A stretch of DNA of 64,000 nucleotides from Pseudomonas sp. QS1027 (GCF_002814235.1 NZ_PHSU01000004.1:360124-424123), one strand, 5' to 3'; shown: positions 1 to 8,752, counted from the first letter of the stretch. Notes: generated by a model from the sequence alone, not told the origin. Made by a program: numbers and translations.

Positions 1-2
1 GT

Positions 3-272
3 CGGCTGTTGTTGCAGGAAACCGGCGTGAGTTTCGGCCGTTGGCGCCGGCAGTTGCATATCATCCTGTCACTGCGGCGGCTGACCCGGGGCGAAAGTGT
101 GCAGGCGGTGGCCCTGGACCTGGGCTACGAGAGTTCCAGCGGCTTTGTCACCATGTTCCGCAAGGCGGTCGGCAAACCCCCGGCGCGCTACCTGCTGGAG
201 CGGGTGGCCAACACCACGCGGGAGGGCGACTTCGCCAATGTGCCCGGTATCGTGCTGGGCGCTGATAGCTGA
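3..272 (+). CDS. AraC-family transcriptional regulator, C-terminal part (gene cut by window edge)
   Basis: The reading frame is open from the left edge and ends at TGA 270-272. It encodes the end of an AraC/XylS DNA-binding domain. The linker helix and second helix-turn-helix are readable: SLRRLTRGESVQAVALDLGY, then SSSGFVTMFRKAVGKPPARY, which is the family signature at the C-terminus. The N-terminal effector domain lies outside the window, so the ligand and target cannot be named. The gene is tail-to-tail with the TetR gene that follows. Confidence 0.85.
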   Translation, partial: RLLLQETGVSFGRWRRQLHIILSLRRLTRGESVQAVALDLGYESSSGFVTMFRKAVGKPPARYLLERVANTTREGDFANVPGIVLGADS

Positions 273-294
273 GGGGCGGGGGGCGTCTGAGATT

Positions 295-873
295 TCAGCG
301 GGTCGGCGGCTGCAGGGGCGCGAGCATGGCCGTGCGACAGACCTCGAGAATCTCATCGGCCAGTGGTGAGTCATCCGGACAGGCACGGGACAACATGACG
401 GCACCGACCGCCTGGGCCAGCCGGTTGATCATCGTTGCCCGCGCGGTGTGCTGATCCACGTCGCCCAGTGCCAGCCTCTCGCGTTCCAGGACGGCGAGGG
501 TGTTTTCGATCCCGTCGGCAAAAGTCGCCTTGATCTCTTCCGATTGACGCGCGGCATCCCCGCAGAGGGCCGCCATCGTGCAACCCACACTGCGGCCATC
601 ACGGTGCTCCCGGGACAGGTACAGCGTGACGAACTCGGCCAGGTCGAGGCCGGCGCCATTGGCCAGGGTCTGTGCCAGCCCGCATGCCGCCGACTCCGCC
701 ACCAAATCGGCTTTTGAACGGAAATGCTTGTAGAACCCGCCATGGGTGAAGCCGGCCGCCGCCATCAGGTCCGCCACTCCCACGCCGTCATAGCCCCGCT
801 CACGGAACAGCACGGACGCCGTTTCGACGATGTGTGCCCGATTCGCCTGGGCTTGGGCTTTGGTGACTCTCAT
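295..873 (-). CDS. TetR/AcrR-family transcriptional repressor
   Basis: A 192-residue TetR-type repressor. The N-terminal helix-turn-helix is clear (RERGYDGVGVADLMAAAG followed by FTHGGFYKHFRSKADL). The C-terminal ligand domain contains GCTMAALCGDAARQ, typical of the YxaF/LmrA-like subgroup. ATG at 873 is preferred over the upstream TTG at 900 because a GAGG-type ribosome site precedes it. It is divergent from the alpha/beta hydrolase gene, and two dyads in the shared promoter region are candidate operators. By family precedent it represses the neighbouring hydrolase/oxidoreductase genes and itself; the ligand is unknown. Confidence 0.88.
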   Translation of the reverse strand: MRVTKAQAQANRAHIVETASVLFRERGYDGVGVADLMAAAGFTHGGFYKHFRSKADLVAESAACGLAQTLANGAGLDLAEFVTLYLSREHRDGRSVGCTMAALCGDAARQSEEIKATFADGIENTLAVLERERLALGDVDQHTARATMINRLAQAVGAVMLSRACPDDSPLADEILEVCRTAMLAPLQPPTR

Positions 874-930
874 GCCTCGATGCCTCGTTGTTTCTGCCAA
901 CAGTCAGGCGCTCACTATACATAGATGTCG

Positions 931-954
931 ATCGTCATCAAAGTAGTTGACGAT
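931..954. promoter_or_regulatory. Inverted repeat, candidate TetR operator
   Basis: Perfect 7-bp arms ATCGTCA (931-937) and TGACGAT (948-954) around a 10-bp spacer, in the divergent intergenic region between the TetR gene and the hydrolase. The position suits a repressor site, but binding is inferred. Confidence 0.45.
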
Positions 955-958
955 TTGG

Positions 959-978
959 ATTATGATCATCATCATAAT
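959..978. promoter_or_regulatory. 20-bp dyad, candidate TetR operator
   Basis: ATTATGAT (959-966) and ATCATAAT (971-978) are perfect 8-bp arms around CATC. Size, symmetry and location match TetR-family operators. It lies immediately after the dyad at 931-954, so the two could bind two dimers or different regulators. Confidence 0.55.
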
Positions 979-1043
979 GACTCGCCACTCTCTGCAAGGC
1001 CGAGGTTATGGGCGACACCCCTACGAAACCCACGGAGTCAACA

Positions 1044-1913
1044 ATGAGCCATGCCGAGCAATACCTGCACCTGGGGTCCGCTCCGTCGTATGTCGATGCG
1101 GTGAACCGCTCGATCAACGTCGCGGGGACAGCCTTTGCCTACCGTGATCTGGGGCCTCGCGGTGGTGTGCCCTTGATTCTGTTCAACCATTGGGGCGCGG
1201 TTCTGGACAATTTCGACCCGCGGATCGTCGATGGCCTTGCCGCCAGGCGTCATGTCATCGCCACGAACTACCGGGGTATCGGCGCCTCAGGCGGAACAGC
1301 GCCGCTGACCGTCGCTGAAATGGCTCTGGATGCCATCGCCCTGATCCACGCGCTGGGCTTCGAGAAGGTCGACCTGCTGGGGTTTTCACTGGGCGGCTTT
1401 GTGGCGCAGGACATCGCGCTCAAAGCCCCCGGGTTGGTCCGCAAGCTGATTTTGACCGGCACCGGGCCTGCGGGCGGCCAAGGTATCGACAAGGTGGGTA
1501 GCGTGTCCTGGCCGTTGATGATCAAGGGTTTGCTGACGCAGCGGGACCCGAAGTCCTACCTGTTCTTCACGACTACGGCCAATGGTCGGCAAGCGGCCAA
1601 GGCTTTCTTGAAGCGACTGACGGAGCGCAAACAGAACCGGGACAAAGGTCCCACACCTGCCGCCTTCATGCGGCAATTGAAAGCGATAAAGGCCTGGGGG
1701 CGGCAGGCTCCCCAGGATCTGGGGAGCCTGCGCATCCCGGTGCTGATCGCTAATGGTGATAACGACATCATGGTGCCTACGGTCAACTCTACTGATATGG
1801 CGCACCGCATCCCGAACGCGCAACTGATCATCTATGCAGACGCCGGGCACGGCGGGATTTTCCAGCACCACGCCGACTTCGTGCCCAAGGCCCTGGCCTT
1901 CCTCGAGGCCTGA
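1044..1913 (+). CDS. Alpha/beta-fold hydrolase
   Basis: A 289-residue soluble alpha/beta hydrolase. The nucleophile elbow is GFSLGG (Ser about 116), an oxyanion-type FNHWG sits near residue 48, the acid is in ANGDNDIMVP and the base is His in the AGHGG motif near the C-terminus, so the triad looks complete. ATG 1044 follows GGAG with a 6-bp gap; the upstream frame start at 1008 lacks a site. It is divergent from a TetR gene and followed by a quinone-oxidoreductase-like gene on the same strand, so a small inducible detoxification unit is plausible. The substrate is unknown. Confidence 0.85.
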   Translation: MSHAEQYLHLGSAPSYVDAVNRSINVAGTAFAYRDLGPRGGVPLILFNHWGAVLDNFDPRIVDGLAARRHVIATNYRGIGASGGTAPLTVAEMALDAIALIHALGFEKVDLLGFSLGGFVAQDIALKAPGLVRKLILTGTGPAGGQGIDKVGSVSWPLMIKGLLTQRDPKSYLFFTTTANGRQAAKAFLKRLTERKQNRDKGPTPAAFMRQLKAIKAWGRQAPQDLGSLRIPVLIANGDNDIMVPTVNSTDMAHRIPNAQLIIYADAGHGGIFQHHADFVPKALAFLEA

Positions 1914-2007
1914 CACTTCGACTCGCCGAACAGGCAGTCTCGGGATTCCGGCGCCGTCCATGCTCACCACGGCGCTTCAACTTCGTCATTCAGAGAGTCA
2001 GATCACC

Positions 2008-3006
2008 ATGAAGGCATTTTTCATCGATAGCTATGGCAAGGGGAATGGACAGATTGGCCTGCTACCCGAGCCTGAGGTGCGGGCCAACGACGTTCTGGTC
2101 CAGGTCCATGCCGCGAGCGTCAACCTGTTGGATTCCAAGATCCGCAAGGGCGAGTTCAAGCTGATCCTGCCGTATCGCTTTCCCTTGGTACTGGGCAATG
2201 ACCTGGCGGGCGTGGTGGTGCGTGTCGGGGCCAACGTGCGCCGGTTCAAGCCTGGCGACGAAGTCTACGCCCGCCCGCAGGATGATCGCATCGGTACCTT
2301 TGCCGAATTTATCAGCGTGACGGAGGATGCGCTGGCGCTGAAGCCCGGAAACCTCGACATGGGCGAAGCCGCGTCCATGCCCCTGGTGGCACTGACGGCC
2401 TGGCAGGTGCTGGTGGAAACCGCCAAGCTGAAGAAGGGGCAGAAGGTGCTTATTCATGCGGGTTCAGGTGGGGTGGGCACTGTCGCCATCCAGCTCGCCA
2501 AGCACCTGGGGGCCTTTGTGGCCACGACCACCAGCACAAGCAATGTCGAGTGGGTGAAAGCCCTGGGCGCGGACGTTGTGATCGACTACAAGAAGCAGAA
2601 CTTCGAGACTGTGCTGCAGGGCTACGACGTCGTGTTGAACAGCCTGGGGTCGGATGTCCTTGAGAAATCGCTCAAGGTGCTGAAACCGGGCGGACAACTG
2701 ATTTCCATCTCCGGCCCACCGACTCCGCAATTCGCCGAAGAGCAGGGCCTGTCCTGGGGATTGAAGCAGGTCATGCGCCTGTTGAGCCTAGGCATCCGCA
2801 GGAAGGCGCGTAAAGCCGGTCTCCGCTACGCGTTCGTTTTCATGCGGGCAAATGGTGCACAGTTGCACGAAATCAGCGCCCTTATTGAGTCTGGCGCCAT
2901 CAAGCCGGTGGTGGATAGAGTCTTCCCGCTGGAGTCGACCGCTGAGGCATTGAGCTATGTCGAACAGGGCAGGGCGAAGGGCAAGGTGATCATCAAGGTC
3001 AGCTAA
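2008..3006 (+). CDS. NAD(P)-dependent alcohol dehydrogenase / quinone oxidoreductase (MDR superfamily)
   Basis: A 332-residue medium-chain reductase. The GroES-like half contains NDLAGVVVRVGANVRRFKPG, and the nucleotide-binding half has AGSGGVGTVAIQLAK (about 151-165). The catalytic and structural zinc cysteines are missing, which places it with zinc-independent quinone/enone reductases. ATG 2008 is the start; the frame is open further upstream through the hydrolase tail but without family similarity. It follows the hydrolase by 94 bp and probably shares its TetR control. Substrate not assignable. Confidence 0.88.
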   Translation: MKAFFIDSYGKGNGQIGLLPEPEVRANDVLVQVHAASVNLLDSKIRKGEFKLILPYRFPLVLGNDLAGVVVRVGANVRRFKPGDEVYARPQDDRIGTFAEFISVTEDALALKPGNLDMGEAASMPLVALTAWQVLVETAKLKKGQKVLIHAGSGGVGTVAIQLAKHLGAFVATTTSTSNVEWVKALGADVVIDYKKQNFETVLQGYDVVLNSLGSDVLEKSLKVLKPGGQLISISGPPTPQFAEEQGLSWGLKQVMRLLSLGIRRKARKAGLRYAFVFMRANGAQLHEISALIESGAIKPVVDRVFPLESTAEALSYVEQGRAKGKVIIKVS

Positions 3007-3208
3007 CGGTGAATCGCTGACTCCCCAGGCCCGGGCACCGCGACGGGGCGCGATGGGAACGGTGATCACTATCTGCACTTTTATAGGGCGCCACGGGTGG
3101 CGGCTTGCACCAATCAGGGATGGGCTCATGGGTATTTGCCATCATTCGTCCAGGCGTCTCGAATGGTTACCCTAATCAGTGAGTATTGAAGTCCCTCGCG
3201 CTGGCGGC

Positions 3209-3224
3209 TGGCACAAAGGGTGCA
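3209..3224 (+). promoter_or_regulatory. Sigma-54 (-24/-12) promoter
   Basis: TGGCACAAAGGGTGCA matches the sigma-54 consensus TGGCAC-N5-TTGCW with one difference, with GG at 3210-3211 and GC at 3222-3223 in the required spacing. Transcription would start near 3234. A 6-bp-arm dyad (CGCCAC/GTGGCG, 3089-3102) lies about 139 bp upstream of that start and could be an activator site. Confidence 0.7.
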
Positions 3225-3233
3225 ATACTCCTT

Positions 3234-3403
3234 TCAGGTTCACCTCAAGCGCAGTCCTGTGGACGGCCCCTCGCTTAACGACGAGCGGCTGTTCGAACAG
3301 GTGAAAGGCAACATCGGTGGATCAGGCAGGGAGGCCTGGTTTCAACACCGTAAAGGAACAGGCAAAGGCGCCTGGAACCGAGAGGTTTCAGGCGTTTTTT
3401 TTT
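3234..3403 (+). ncRNA. Structured leader RNA or sRNA ending in an intrinsic terminator
   Basis: About 170 nt between the predicted sigma-54 start and a terminator, with no convincing coding frame. Outer helix: TTCACCT 3239-3245 with AGGTGAA 3299-3305. Inner hairpin: GCC-CTCG 3266-3273 with CGAG-GGC 3282-3289, loop CTTAACGA. Third hairpin: GCCTG 3334-3338 with CAGGC 3359-3363. The terminator follows. GGTTTC at 3338-3343 repeats the terminator's 3' arm and could pair with GGAACC 3374-3379, giving a mutually exclusive antiterminator. It may be the regulated leader of the chemoreceptor gene or a free sRNA; the family is not recognised. Confidence 0.5.
3369..3403 (+). terminator. Rho-independent terminator inside the chemoreceptor 5' region
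   Basis: CGCCTGGAACC (3369-3379), loop GAGA, GGTTTCAGGCG (3384-3394; one G-U pair), then nine T residues. It ends 41 bp before the chemoreceptor ATG, so it either ends an sRNA or attenuates the receptor mRNA. Confidence 0.8.
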
Positions 3404-3444
3404 GCCGTAACCGTATTCGAAACCCTGATCGGGAAGTGTCTGAT

Positions 3445-5064
3445 ATGGCCAAGTTAAGCACGGCACAACGTATTGTCATCGGCTTTGCAATTGCGCCGTT
3501 GGTCCTCACTGGCCTGGTGTTGTATGCGTTGCACGATCTGGCAACGCTCAAGGAACAGGCGATGGTGATCGTCAAGCAGGACTGGCCGAAGATCGATCCG
3601 ATCATGGTCATCGCCACCGGTGTGCGGGATAACGCCAGGAACACCCGGGATCTGCTGCTCGACAAAGACAATCAGCAAGCACAACAGTCCATCGAAACCA
3701 CCAAAAAACACATCAGCCAGGCCCTTGAAACCCTCGAGCCGTTGCTCGATACCCCAGAGGGCAAGAGCGCCTATGCGACCCTGAAACGGAATCGCGAGGC
3801 TTATGTCGCCGCGTTCACCCAAGTGCAGGTGCTGATCAAGCAAGGCACTGTCGATGCCGCCATGACGCAGTTGAAGCAGCAAGTCATTCCCGCCGAGCTC
3901 CAAGTCTACCAGAGCCTGGACGCCCTGATGGCGCTGCAAGGGCAGATCTTCGTCGATCGTGAGCGGTCGGCGGAGGAGCTGTACAACGACGCGCGGCGGA
4001 ACATGCTGGGCTTGTTTGTGCTCTGCCTGGTCTCGGTCACCGCGGCGGCGATCGTCGTCACGCGCAGTGTCACCCGGCCTTTGGGCGGGGAGCCCGATGC
4101 GGCCGCGCGGGTGTTGAGTCAAATCGCCCAGGGCGACCTGACGATTCAGGTGCCGCTGAATGCCAGTGGCGCCGATAGTATGATGCTGAACATGCACAAG
4201 ATGCAGCAAAACCTGAATACGATGGTCAAGGGCATTGCGGCGTCGGTCGATCAGGTGGCCAGTTCGTCCGAGCAGTTGAGCGTGGTCAGCAGCCAGACCC
4301 GCAACAGCCTGCAGTTGCAGGGCCAGGAGATCGAGCAGGCGGCCACGGCGGTCAATCAAATGACCGCGGCGGTCGACGAAGTTGCGCGCAACGCCGTCAG
4401 CACCAGCGAGGCGTCCAAGGTCTCCGAGCAAACCGCGCAGCGCGGCCGTGAGCAAGTCCAGGAAACAGTGGCCTCGATCGGCACGCTGGCGGATGGCATG
4501 ACCGATACCTCACAGCGTATCCAGCAATTGGCCGGGCGCGTGCAGGACATCAGCAAAGTGCTGGACGTGATTCGCAGCATCGCCGAGCAGACCAACCTGC
4601 TGGCCCTCAACGCGGCGATTGAAGCGGCTCGGGCCGGTGATGCCGGACGCGGTTTTGCGGTGGTCGCCGATGAGGTGCGGGCGCTGGCCCATCGCACCCA
4701 GGTCTCGACCCAGGAAATCGAGCAGATGATCGGCAACGTGCGGCAGGACACCGGGCAGGCGGTGAGCGCCATGCAAAGCAGCAGTCAGTTGGTGCAGGCC
4801 ACCCTGGAGGTCGCGCGGCGCTCCGGCGAGGCGCTGGAGGAGATCACCCGATCGATCTCGCAGATCAACGAACGCAACCTGATGATCGCCAGTGCCACGG
4901 AGGAACAGGCCCTGGTGGCGCGGGAGGTGGATCGCAACCTGGTGGGGATTCGTAACCTGTCCGAGCAGGTCTCGCAGGGTGCCCAGCAGACTCACACGGC
5001 TGGCCTGGAGTTGGCGCAGATGGCCGGCGCCCTGCACCAGACCGTGGCGCGGTTTAAAGTCTAG
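3445..5064 (+). CDS. Methyl-accepting chemotaxis protein (4-helix-bundle type sensor)
   Basis: A 539-residue transmembrane chemoreceptor. TM1 is about 10-28, a helical periplasmic domain of about 160 residues follows (4HB-like), and TM2 is about 188-208. The HAMP starts at VTRSVTRPLGGEPDAA, a form typical of Pseudomonas receptors. The signalling hairpin (about 375-415) contains [20 protein letters not shown]. There is no C-terminal CheR/CheB pentapeptide. ATG 3445 is chosen because the signal anchor starts there; the open frame back to 3220 has no receptor similarity and crosses the terminator. Upstream lie a sigma-54 promoter and a structured leader, so expression is probably nitrogen- or carbon-status controlled. 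Ligand unknown. Confidence 0.9.
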   Translation: MAKLSTAQRIVIGFAIAPLVLTGLVLYALHDLATLKEQAMVIVKQDWPKIDPIMVIATGVRDNARNTRDLLLDKDNQQAQQSIETTKKHISQALETLEPLLDTPEGKSAYATLKRNREAYVAAFTQVQVLIKQGTVDAAMTQLKQQVIPAELQVYQSLDALMALQGQIFVDRERSAEELYNDARRNMLGLFVLCLVSVTAAAIVVTRSVTRPLGGEPDAAARVLSQIAQGDLTIQVPLNASGADSMMLNMHKMQQNLNTMVKGIAASVDQVASSSEQLSVVSSQTRNSLQLQGQEIEQAATAVNQMTAAVDEVARNAVSTSEASKVSEQTAQRGREQVQETVASIGTLADGMTDTSQRIQQLAGRVQDISKVLDVIRSIAEQTNLLALNAAIEAARAGDAGRGFAVVADEVRALAHRTQVSTQEIEQMIGNVRQDTGQAVSAMQSSSQLVQATLEVARRSGEALEEITRSISQINERNLMIASATEEQALVAREVDRNLVGIRNLSEQVSQGAQQTHTAGLELAQMAGALHQTVARFKV

Positions 5065-5081
5065 GCCGCCGGGCCTCAACG

Positions 5082-5118
5082 AAAAAGGCTCCGTATCTTT
5101 CGATACGGAGCCTTTTTT
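5082..5118. terminator. Bidirectional terminator between chemoreceptor and cstA
   Basis: AAAAAGGCTCCGTATC, loop TTTC, GATACGGAGCCTTTTTT: a 12-bp or longer GC-rich stem with A and T tracts on both sides, between two convergent genes. Confidence 0.93.
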
Positions 5119-5140
5119 CATCTGCGTCGGCAATCCTCGA

Positions 5141-7198
5141 TCAAACCTCCGGAATAGCCTGGAAAGGCGACTCCTTATCCGTGCGCTCCTTGGTGCCCCA
5201 GGCCGCGACACCGACCTTGATGGCATAGAACAGGATGCTGAAGACCACGAACAGGAACAGACCTGTCAGCACGGCGTTGGTATAGGCGTTGAAGATCACG
5301 TGCTGCATCTGGGTGATGTCCTTGGCCGGGGCGATCACCTGGCCGGCGTCCAGCGCGACGCTGTATTTCTTCGCCAGGGCGAGGAAACCGATGGCCGGGT
5401 TGGCGTCGAACAGCTTGATGAAGCCGGCGCTGGTGGTGCAGATCAGCAGCCAGGCGGCGGGCAGCAAGGTGACCCAGATATAGCGCTGGCGTTTCATCTT
5501 GATCAGCACCACGGTGCCGAGCATCAGCGCGATACCGGCGAGCATCTGGTTGGAGATGCCGAACAGCGGCCACAAGGTGTTGATGCCGCCCAACGGGTCG
5601 ATCACGCCCTGGTACAACAGGTAACCCCACATCGCCACACAACCGGCGGTGGCGATCAGGTTGGCGGTCCACGACTCGGTGCGCTTGAGCGCCGGGACGA
5701 AGGAACCGAGCAGGTCCTGCAGCATGAAACGTCCGGCACGGGTCCCCGCATCCACCGCCGTCAGGATAAACAGCGCCTCGAACAGGATCGCGAAGTGGTA
5801 CCAGAACGCCATGGTGTTTTCACCCGGCAGCACATGGTGGAGGATCTGCGCGATACCGACCGCGAGGGTCGGCGCACCGCCGGCGCGGGCCAGCACGGTG
5901 GTTTCACCGATGTCCTTGGCCACGGCCAGCAGGGCATCAGGGGTGATTGCGAAGCCCCAGCTGGTAACGGTCTGCGCCACGCTCACGGCATCGGCGCCAA
6001 CCACCGCCGCCGGGCTGTTCATGGCGAAGTAGACGCCCGGATCAATGACCGAGGCGGCGACCATCGCCATGATTGCCACGAAGGACTCCATCAGCATGCC
6101 GCCGTAACCGATATAGCGGGCATGGCCTTCGCTGGCCAGCAGCTTGGGCGTGGTGCCGGAGGCAATCAGCGCGTGGAAGCCCGAGACGGCGCCACAGGCG
6201 ATGGTGATGAACAGGAACGGGAACAGGCCGCCTTTCCACACCGGGCCGGTGCCGTCGACGAACTGGGTCAGGGCCGGCATTTTCAGCACGGGCATGGTGA
6301 TCAGGATGCCGATGGCCAGGGCCATGATGGTGCCGATCTTGAGGAAGGTCGACAGGTAGTCGCGCGGCGCCAGGATCAGCCAGACCGGCAACACCGCCGC
6401 GACAAAACCGTAACCGATCAGCATCCAGGTGATCTGCAGCCCGGTAAAGGTAAAGGCCTTGGCCCAGACCGGGTCGGCGGCAATCTGCCCGCCGAGCCAG
6501 ATCGAACCGAGCAGCAGGAGCACGCCGACAACGGAGATTTCACCGATGCGGCCCGGGCGGATGTAGCGCATGTAGATGCCCATGAACATCGCGATCGGGA
6601 TGGTCGCCATCACCGTGAAGATGCCCCATGGGCTCTCGGCCAGGGCCTTGACCACGATCAGCGCCAGCACCGCGAGGATGATGATCATGATCAGGAAGCA
6701 GCCGAACAGGGCGATGGTCCCCGGCACGCGGCCCATTTCCTCACGGACCATGTCCCCCAGGGAACGGCCGTTGCGACGGGTGGACATGAACAGGACCATG
6801 AAGTCCTGCACGGCACCGGCCAGCACCACGCCGGCGATCAGCCAGAGCGTACCGGGCAGGTAGCCCATCTGCGCCGCCAATACCGGGCCGACCAACGGCC
6901 CCGCGCCGGCGATGGCCGCGAAGTGGTGACCGAAAAGAATGTGTTTATTGGTGGGTACGTAGTCCAGGCCGTCGTTGTTGATGACGGCGGGAGTGGCGCG
7001 ACTGGGGTCCAGTTGCATCACCTTGCTGGCGATAAACAGGCTGTAGTAGCGGTATGCGACGAGGTAGATTGCGACTGCGGCGACTACGATCCAGAGGGCG
7101 TTGATGGCTTCGCCGCGGCGCAGGGCCACGACACTCAGCGCAAACGCTCCCAGGACAGCCACGGCAAACCAGACGAGGTGTTTAGCCAGACGGTTCAT
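5141..7198 (-). CDS. cstA: Carbon starvation protein A family transporter (CstA/BtsT)
   Basis: A 685-residue polytopic inner-membrane protein with about 16 hydrophobic segments. Conserved CstA features include GHHFAAIAGAGPLVGPVLAAQ (about 88-108) and GTTPKLLASEGHARYIGYGG. CstA/BtsT proteins import peptides or pyruvate under carbon limitation. ATG 7198 has AGGAG 8 bp upstream; the frame continues further back without family similarity. It is divergent from a Cache-domain histidine kinase and NarL-type regulator. BtsT in enterobacteria is controlled by a pyruvate-sensing two-component system, so the neighbours here probably regulate this gene (inference). Confidence 0.93.
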   Translation of the reverse strand: MNRLAKHLVWFAVAVLGAFALSVVALRRGEAINALWIVVAAVAIYLVAYRYYSLFIASKVMQLDPSRATPAVINNDGLDYVPTNKHILFGHHFAAIAGAGPLVGPVLAAQMGYLPGTLWLIAGVVLAGAVQDFMVLFMSTRRNGRSLGDMVREEMGRVPGTIALFGCFLIMIIILAVLALIVVKALAESPWGIFTVMATIPIAMFMGIYMRYIRPGRIGEISVVGVLLLLGSIWLGGQIAADPVWAKAFTFTGLQITWMLIGYGFVAAVLPVWLILAPRDYLSTFLKIGTIMALAIGILITMPVLKMPALTQFVDGTGPVWKGGLFPFLFITIACGAVSGFHALIASGTTPKLLASEGHARYIGYGGMLMESFVAIMAMVAASVIDPGVYFAMNSPAAVVGADAVSVAQTVTSWGFAITPDALLAVAKDIGETTVLARAGGAPTLAVGIAQILHHVLPGENTMAFWYHFAILFEALFILTAVDAGTRAGRFMLQDLLGSFVPALKRTESWTANLIATAGCVAMWGYLLYQGVIDPLGGINTLWPLFGISNQMLAGIALMLGTVVLIKMKRQRYIWVTLLPAAWLLICTTSAGFIKLFDANPAIGFLALAKKYSVALDAGQVIAPAKDITQMQHVIFNAYTNAVLTGLFLFVVFSILFYAIKVGVAAWGTKERTDKESPFQAIPEV

Positions 7199-7310
7199 TG
7201 CGTGTCTCCTGCCAACAGTCGGTAGACTGCGGCGGTAATTTTTATAATTGTGTCCGCGGTACGGAGCTGGCCCAATATCCGTGTATGCCGTCAACAAAAG
7301 TATCCGCACG

Positions 7311-7335
7311 ACTACGTACGCAGCGTCTACGTAGT
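7311..7335. promoter_or_regulatory. Inverted repeat, candidate response-regulator site
   Basis: ACTACGTA (7311-7318) and TACGTAGT (7328-7335), perfect 8-bp arms with a 9-bp spacer, between divergent cstA and the sensor kinase, 26 bp before the kinase ATG. The position and symmetry suit a NarL-type dimer. Confidence 0.55.
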
Positions 7336-7360
7336 TCTACCGAGAAGCCCGGGATTCGCC

Positions 7361-8722
7361 ATGCAGCTCAAGCACAAAATCGTCGCCCTGGGGATCCTGC
7401 CCCTGGTCCTGGCTATCGCGGTCATCTGCGCGCTGGTGATTTCCCTGAACCGCCAACTGGGCGATCAGCAGGCGCAACTGATCGAAGACAGCATTCTGGC
7501 GAGCAAGCGTGCGGAACTGAAAAACTACGTCGAAATGGCGCAGAGCCTGATCGCGCCGCTCTACGACGACGGCAAGGGGGACGCCCACGCCCAGCAGCAA
7601 GTGCTGGAAGAGCTGCGCAAGCTCAGCTTCGGGATCAACGGTTACTTCTTTGTCTACGACCGCCAGGGCCGCAGCCTGATGCACTCGCGGCAGTCGGAGC
7701 TGGTGGGCCAATACCTCTGGGACATGAAGGACCCCCACGGCTTGCCGGTGATCCAGGCGCTGCTGAAAAGTGCCGAATCCGGGGAGGGCTTTCAGCGCTA
7801 CGCCTGGAACAAGCCCTCCACCGGCCAGGTGACCGACAAGCTCGCTTATGTGGTGATGCTGGATAACTGGGGTTGGATGCTCGGGACCGGCATTTACCTT
7901 GAGGACGTCGAGCGCGCCACCCAGCAGGCCCGTGACGAGGTGGCCCAGGGCATCCGCAAGACGATGCTGGCGATCGCGGTGGTCGCCCTGGTGGCGGTGC
8001 TGCTGGTCTTTGCCAGCGGCATGACCCTGAACGTCAGCGAGCATCGCCTGGCTGACAAGAAGCTTCAGCGTCTGACCCAGCGTATCGTCAGTTTGCAGGA
8101 GGAAGAGCGCTCACGGGTTTCCCGTGAACTGCACGACGGTATCAGCCAGGTACTGGTGTCCATCAAGTTTCAGTTCGAACTGGCCAGCCATGTGCTGGAG
8201 AAGGGGCAGGACCGGGGGCTGGACATTTTAAGGGAAGCCGTCGAGCGTCTGGGGGAGGCGATTGGCGAGGTCCGCAGTCTCTCCCATGACCTGCGCTCGT
8301 CCTTGCTCGACACCCTGGGCCTGCCAGCGGCGATTGGCCAGCTCGCCGCCGAGTTCGAGCAGCGCAGCGGGCTGGTGGTGACCTACGATAACAACGAGTT
8401 CGATTGCCAGCTGGTCGATGGACTACCGGTCTCTCTGTTTCGCATCGTGCAGGAAGGCTTGACCAATATTGAGCGCCACGCACAGGCGCACACTGTCTCG
8501 ATTACCCTGCGCGGGTCCGTCGAGTCCGTACGGTTGACGGTGGTCGATGACGGTATCGGTTTCAACGTCGCCCAGGTCGAACGGCGTCACGCCGGTATCG
8601 GTTTGCGTAATATCCGTGAACGGGTCGAGCATTTTGGCGGACGCCTGGAGCTGGCATCGACGCCGGGAAGAAGTGTGCTGGACGTGCTGTTGCCGCTTAA
8701 AATGCCCACTACAAAGTCCTGA
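7361..8722 (+). CDS. Sensor histidine kinase with single Cache domain, NarL/DegS class
   Basis: A 453-residue kinase. TM1 is about 9-27, an extracytoplasmic sCache_2-like domain about 35-190 (GINGYFFVYDRQGRSLMH, DNWGWMLGTGIYLEDV), TM2 about 205-225, then a HisKA_3 phosphoacceptor in EEERSRVSRELHDGISQVLV with His about 258. The HATPase domain has NIERHAQAH and the G-box DDGIGFN...GIGLRNIRERV. ATG 7361 begins the signal anchor. sCache domains commonly bind small organic acids such as pyruvate or acetate. The response-regulator gene follows after 30 bp, and cstA is divergent, so sensing of a carboxylate to control its uptake is likely. Confidence 0.92.
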   Translation: MQLKHKIVALGILPLVLAIAVICALVISLNRQLGDQQAQLIEDSILASKRAELKNYVEMAQSLIAPLYDDGKGDAHAQQQVLEELRKLSFGINGYFFVYDRQGRSLMHSRQSELVGQYLWDMKDPHGLPVIQALLKSAESGEGFQRYAWNKPSTGQVTDKLAYVVMLDNWGWMLGTGIYLEDVERATQQARDEVAQGIRKTMLAIAVVALVAVLLVFASGMTLNVSEHRLADKKLQRLTQRIVSLQEEERSRVSRELHDGISQVLVSIKFQFELASHVLEKGQDRGLDILREAVERLGEAIGEVRSLSHDLRSSLLDTLGLPAAIGQLAAEFEQRSGLVVTYDNNEFDCQLVDGLPVSLFRIVQEGLTNIERHAQAHTVSITLRGSVESVRLTVVDDGIGFNVAQVERRHAGIGLRNIRERVEHFGGRLELASTPGRSVLDVLLPLKMPTTKS

Positions 8723-8752
8723 CTCAGCCCACCACAAGAGCGAACGTCCCTG

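Noticed and set aside
3234..3403. CrcZ-type or Rsm-type sRNA identity for the leader
   Set aside because: It lacks the repeated CA-rich (AANAANAA) motifs of CrcZ/X/Y. It has several GGA triplets, but they are not clearly in hairpin loops and the GacA box TGTAAG-N6-CTTACA is absent.
4892..7225. Long plus-strand frame of 777 codons opposite cstA
   Set aside because: It is the antisense of a strongly conserved transporter gene, rich in His/Gln/Asp/Arg low-complexity runs typical of antisense GC-rich frames, with no domain.
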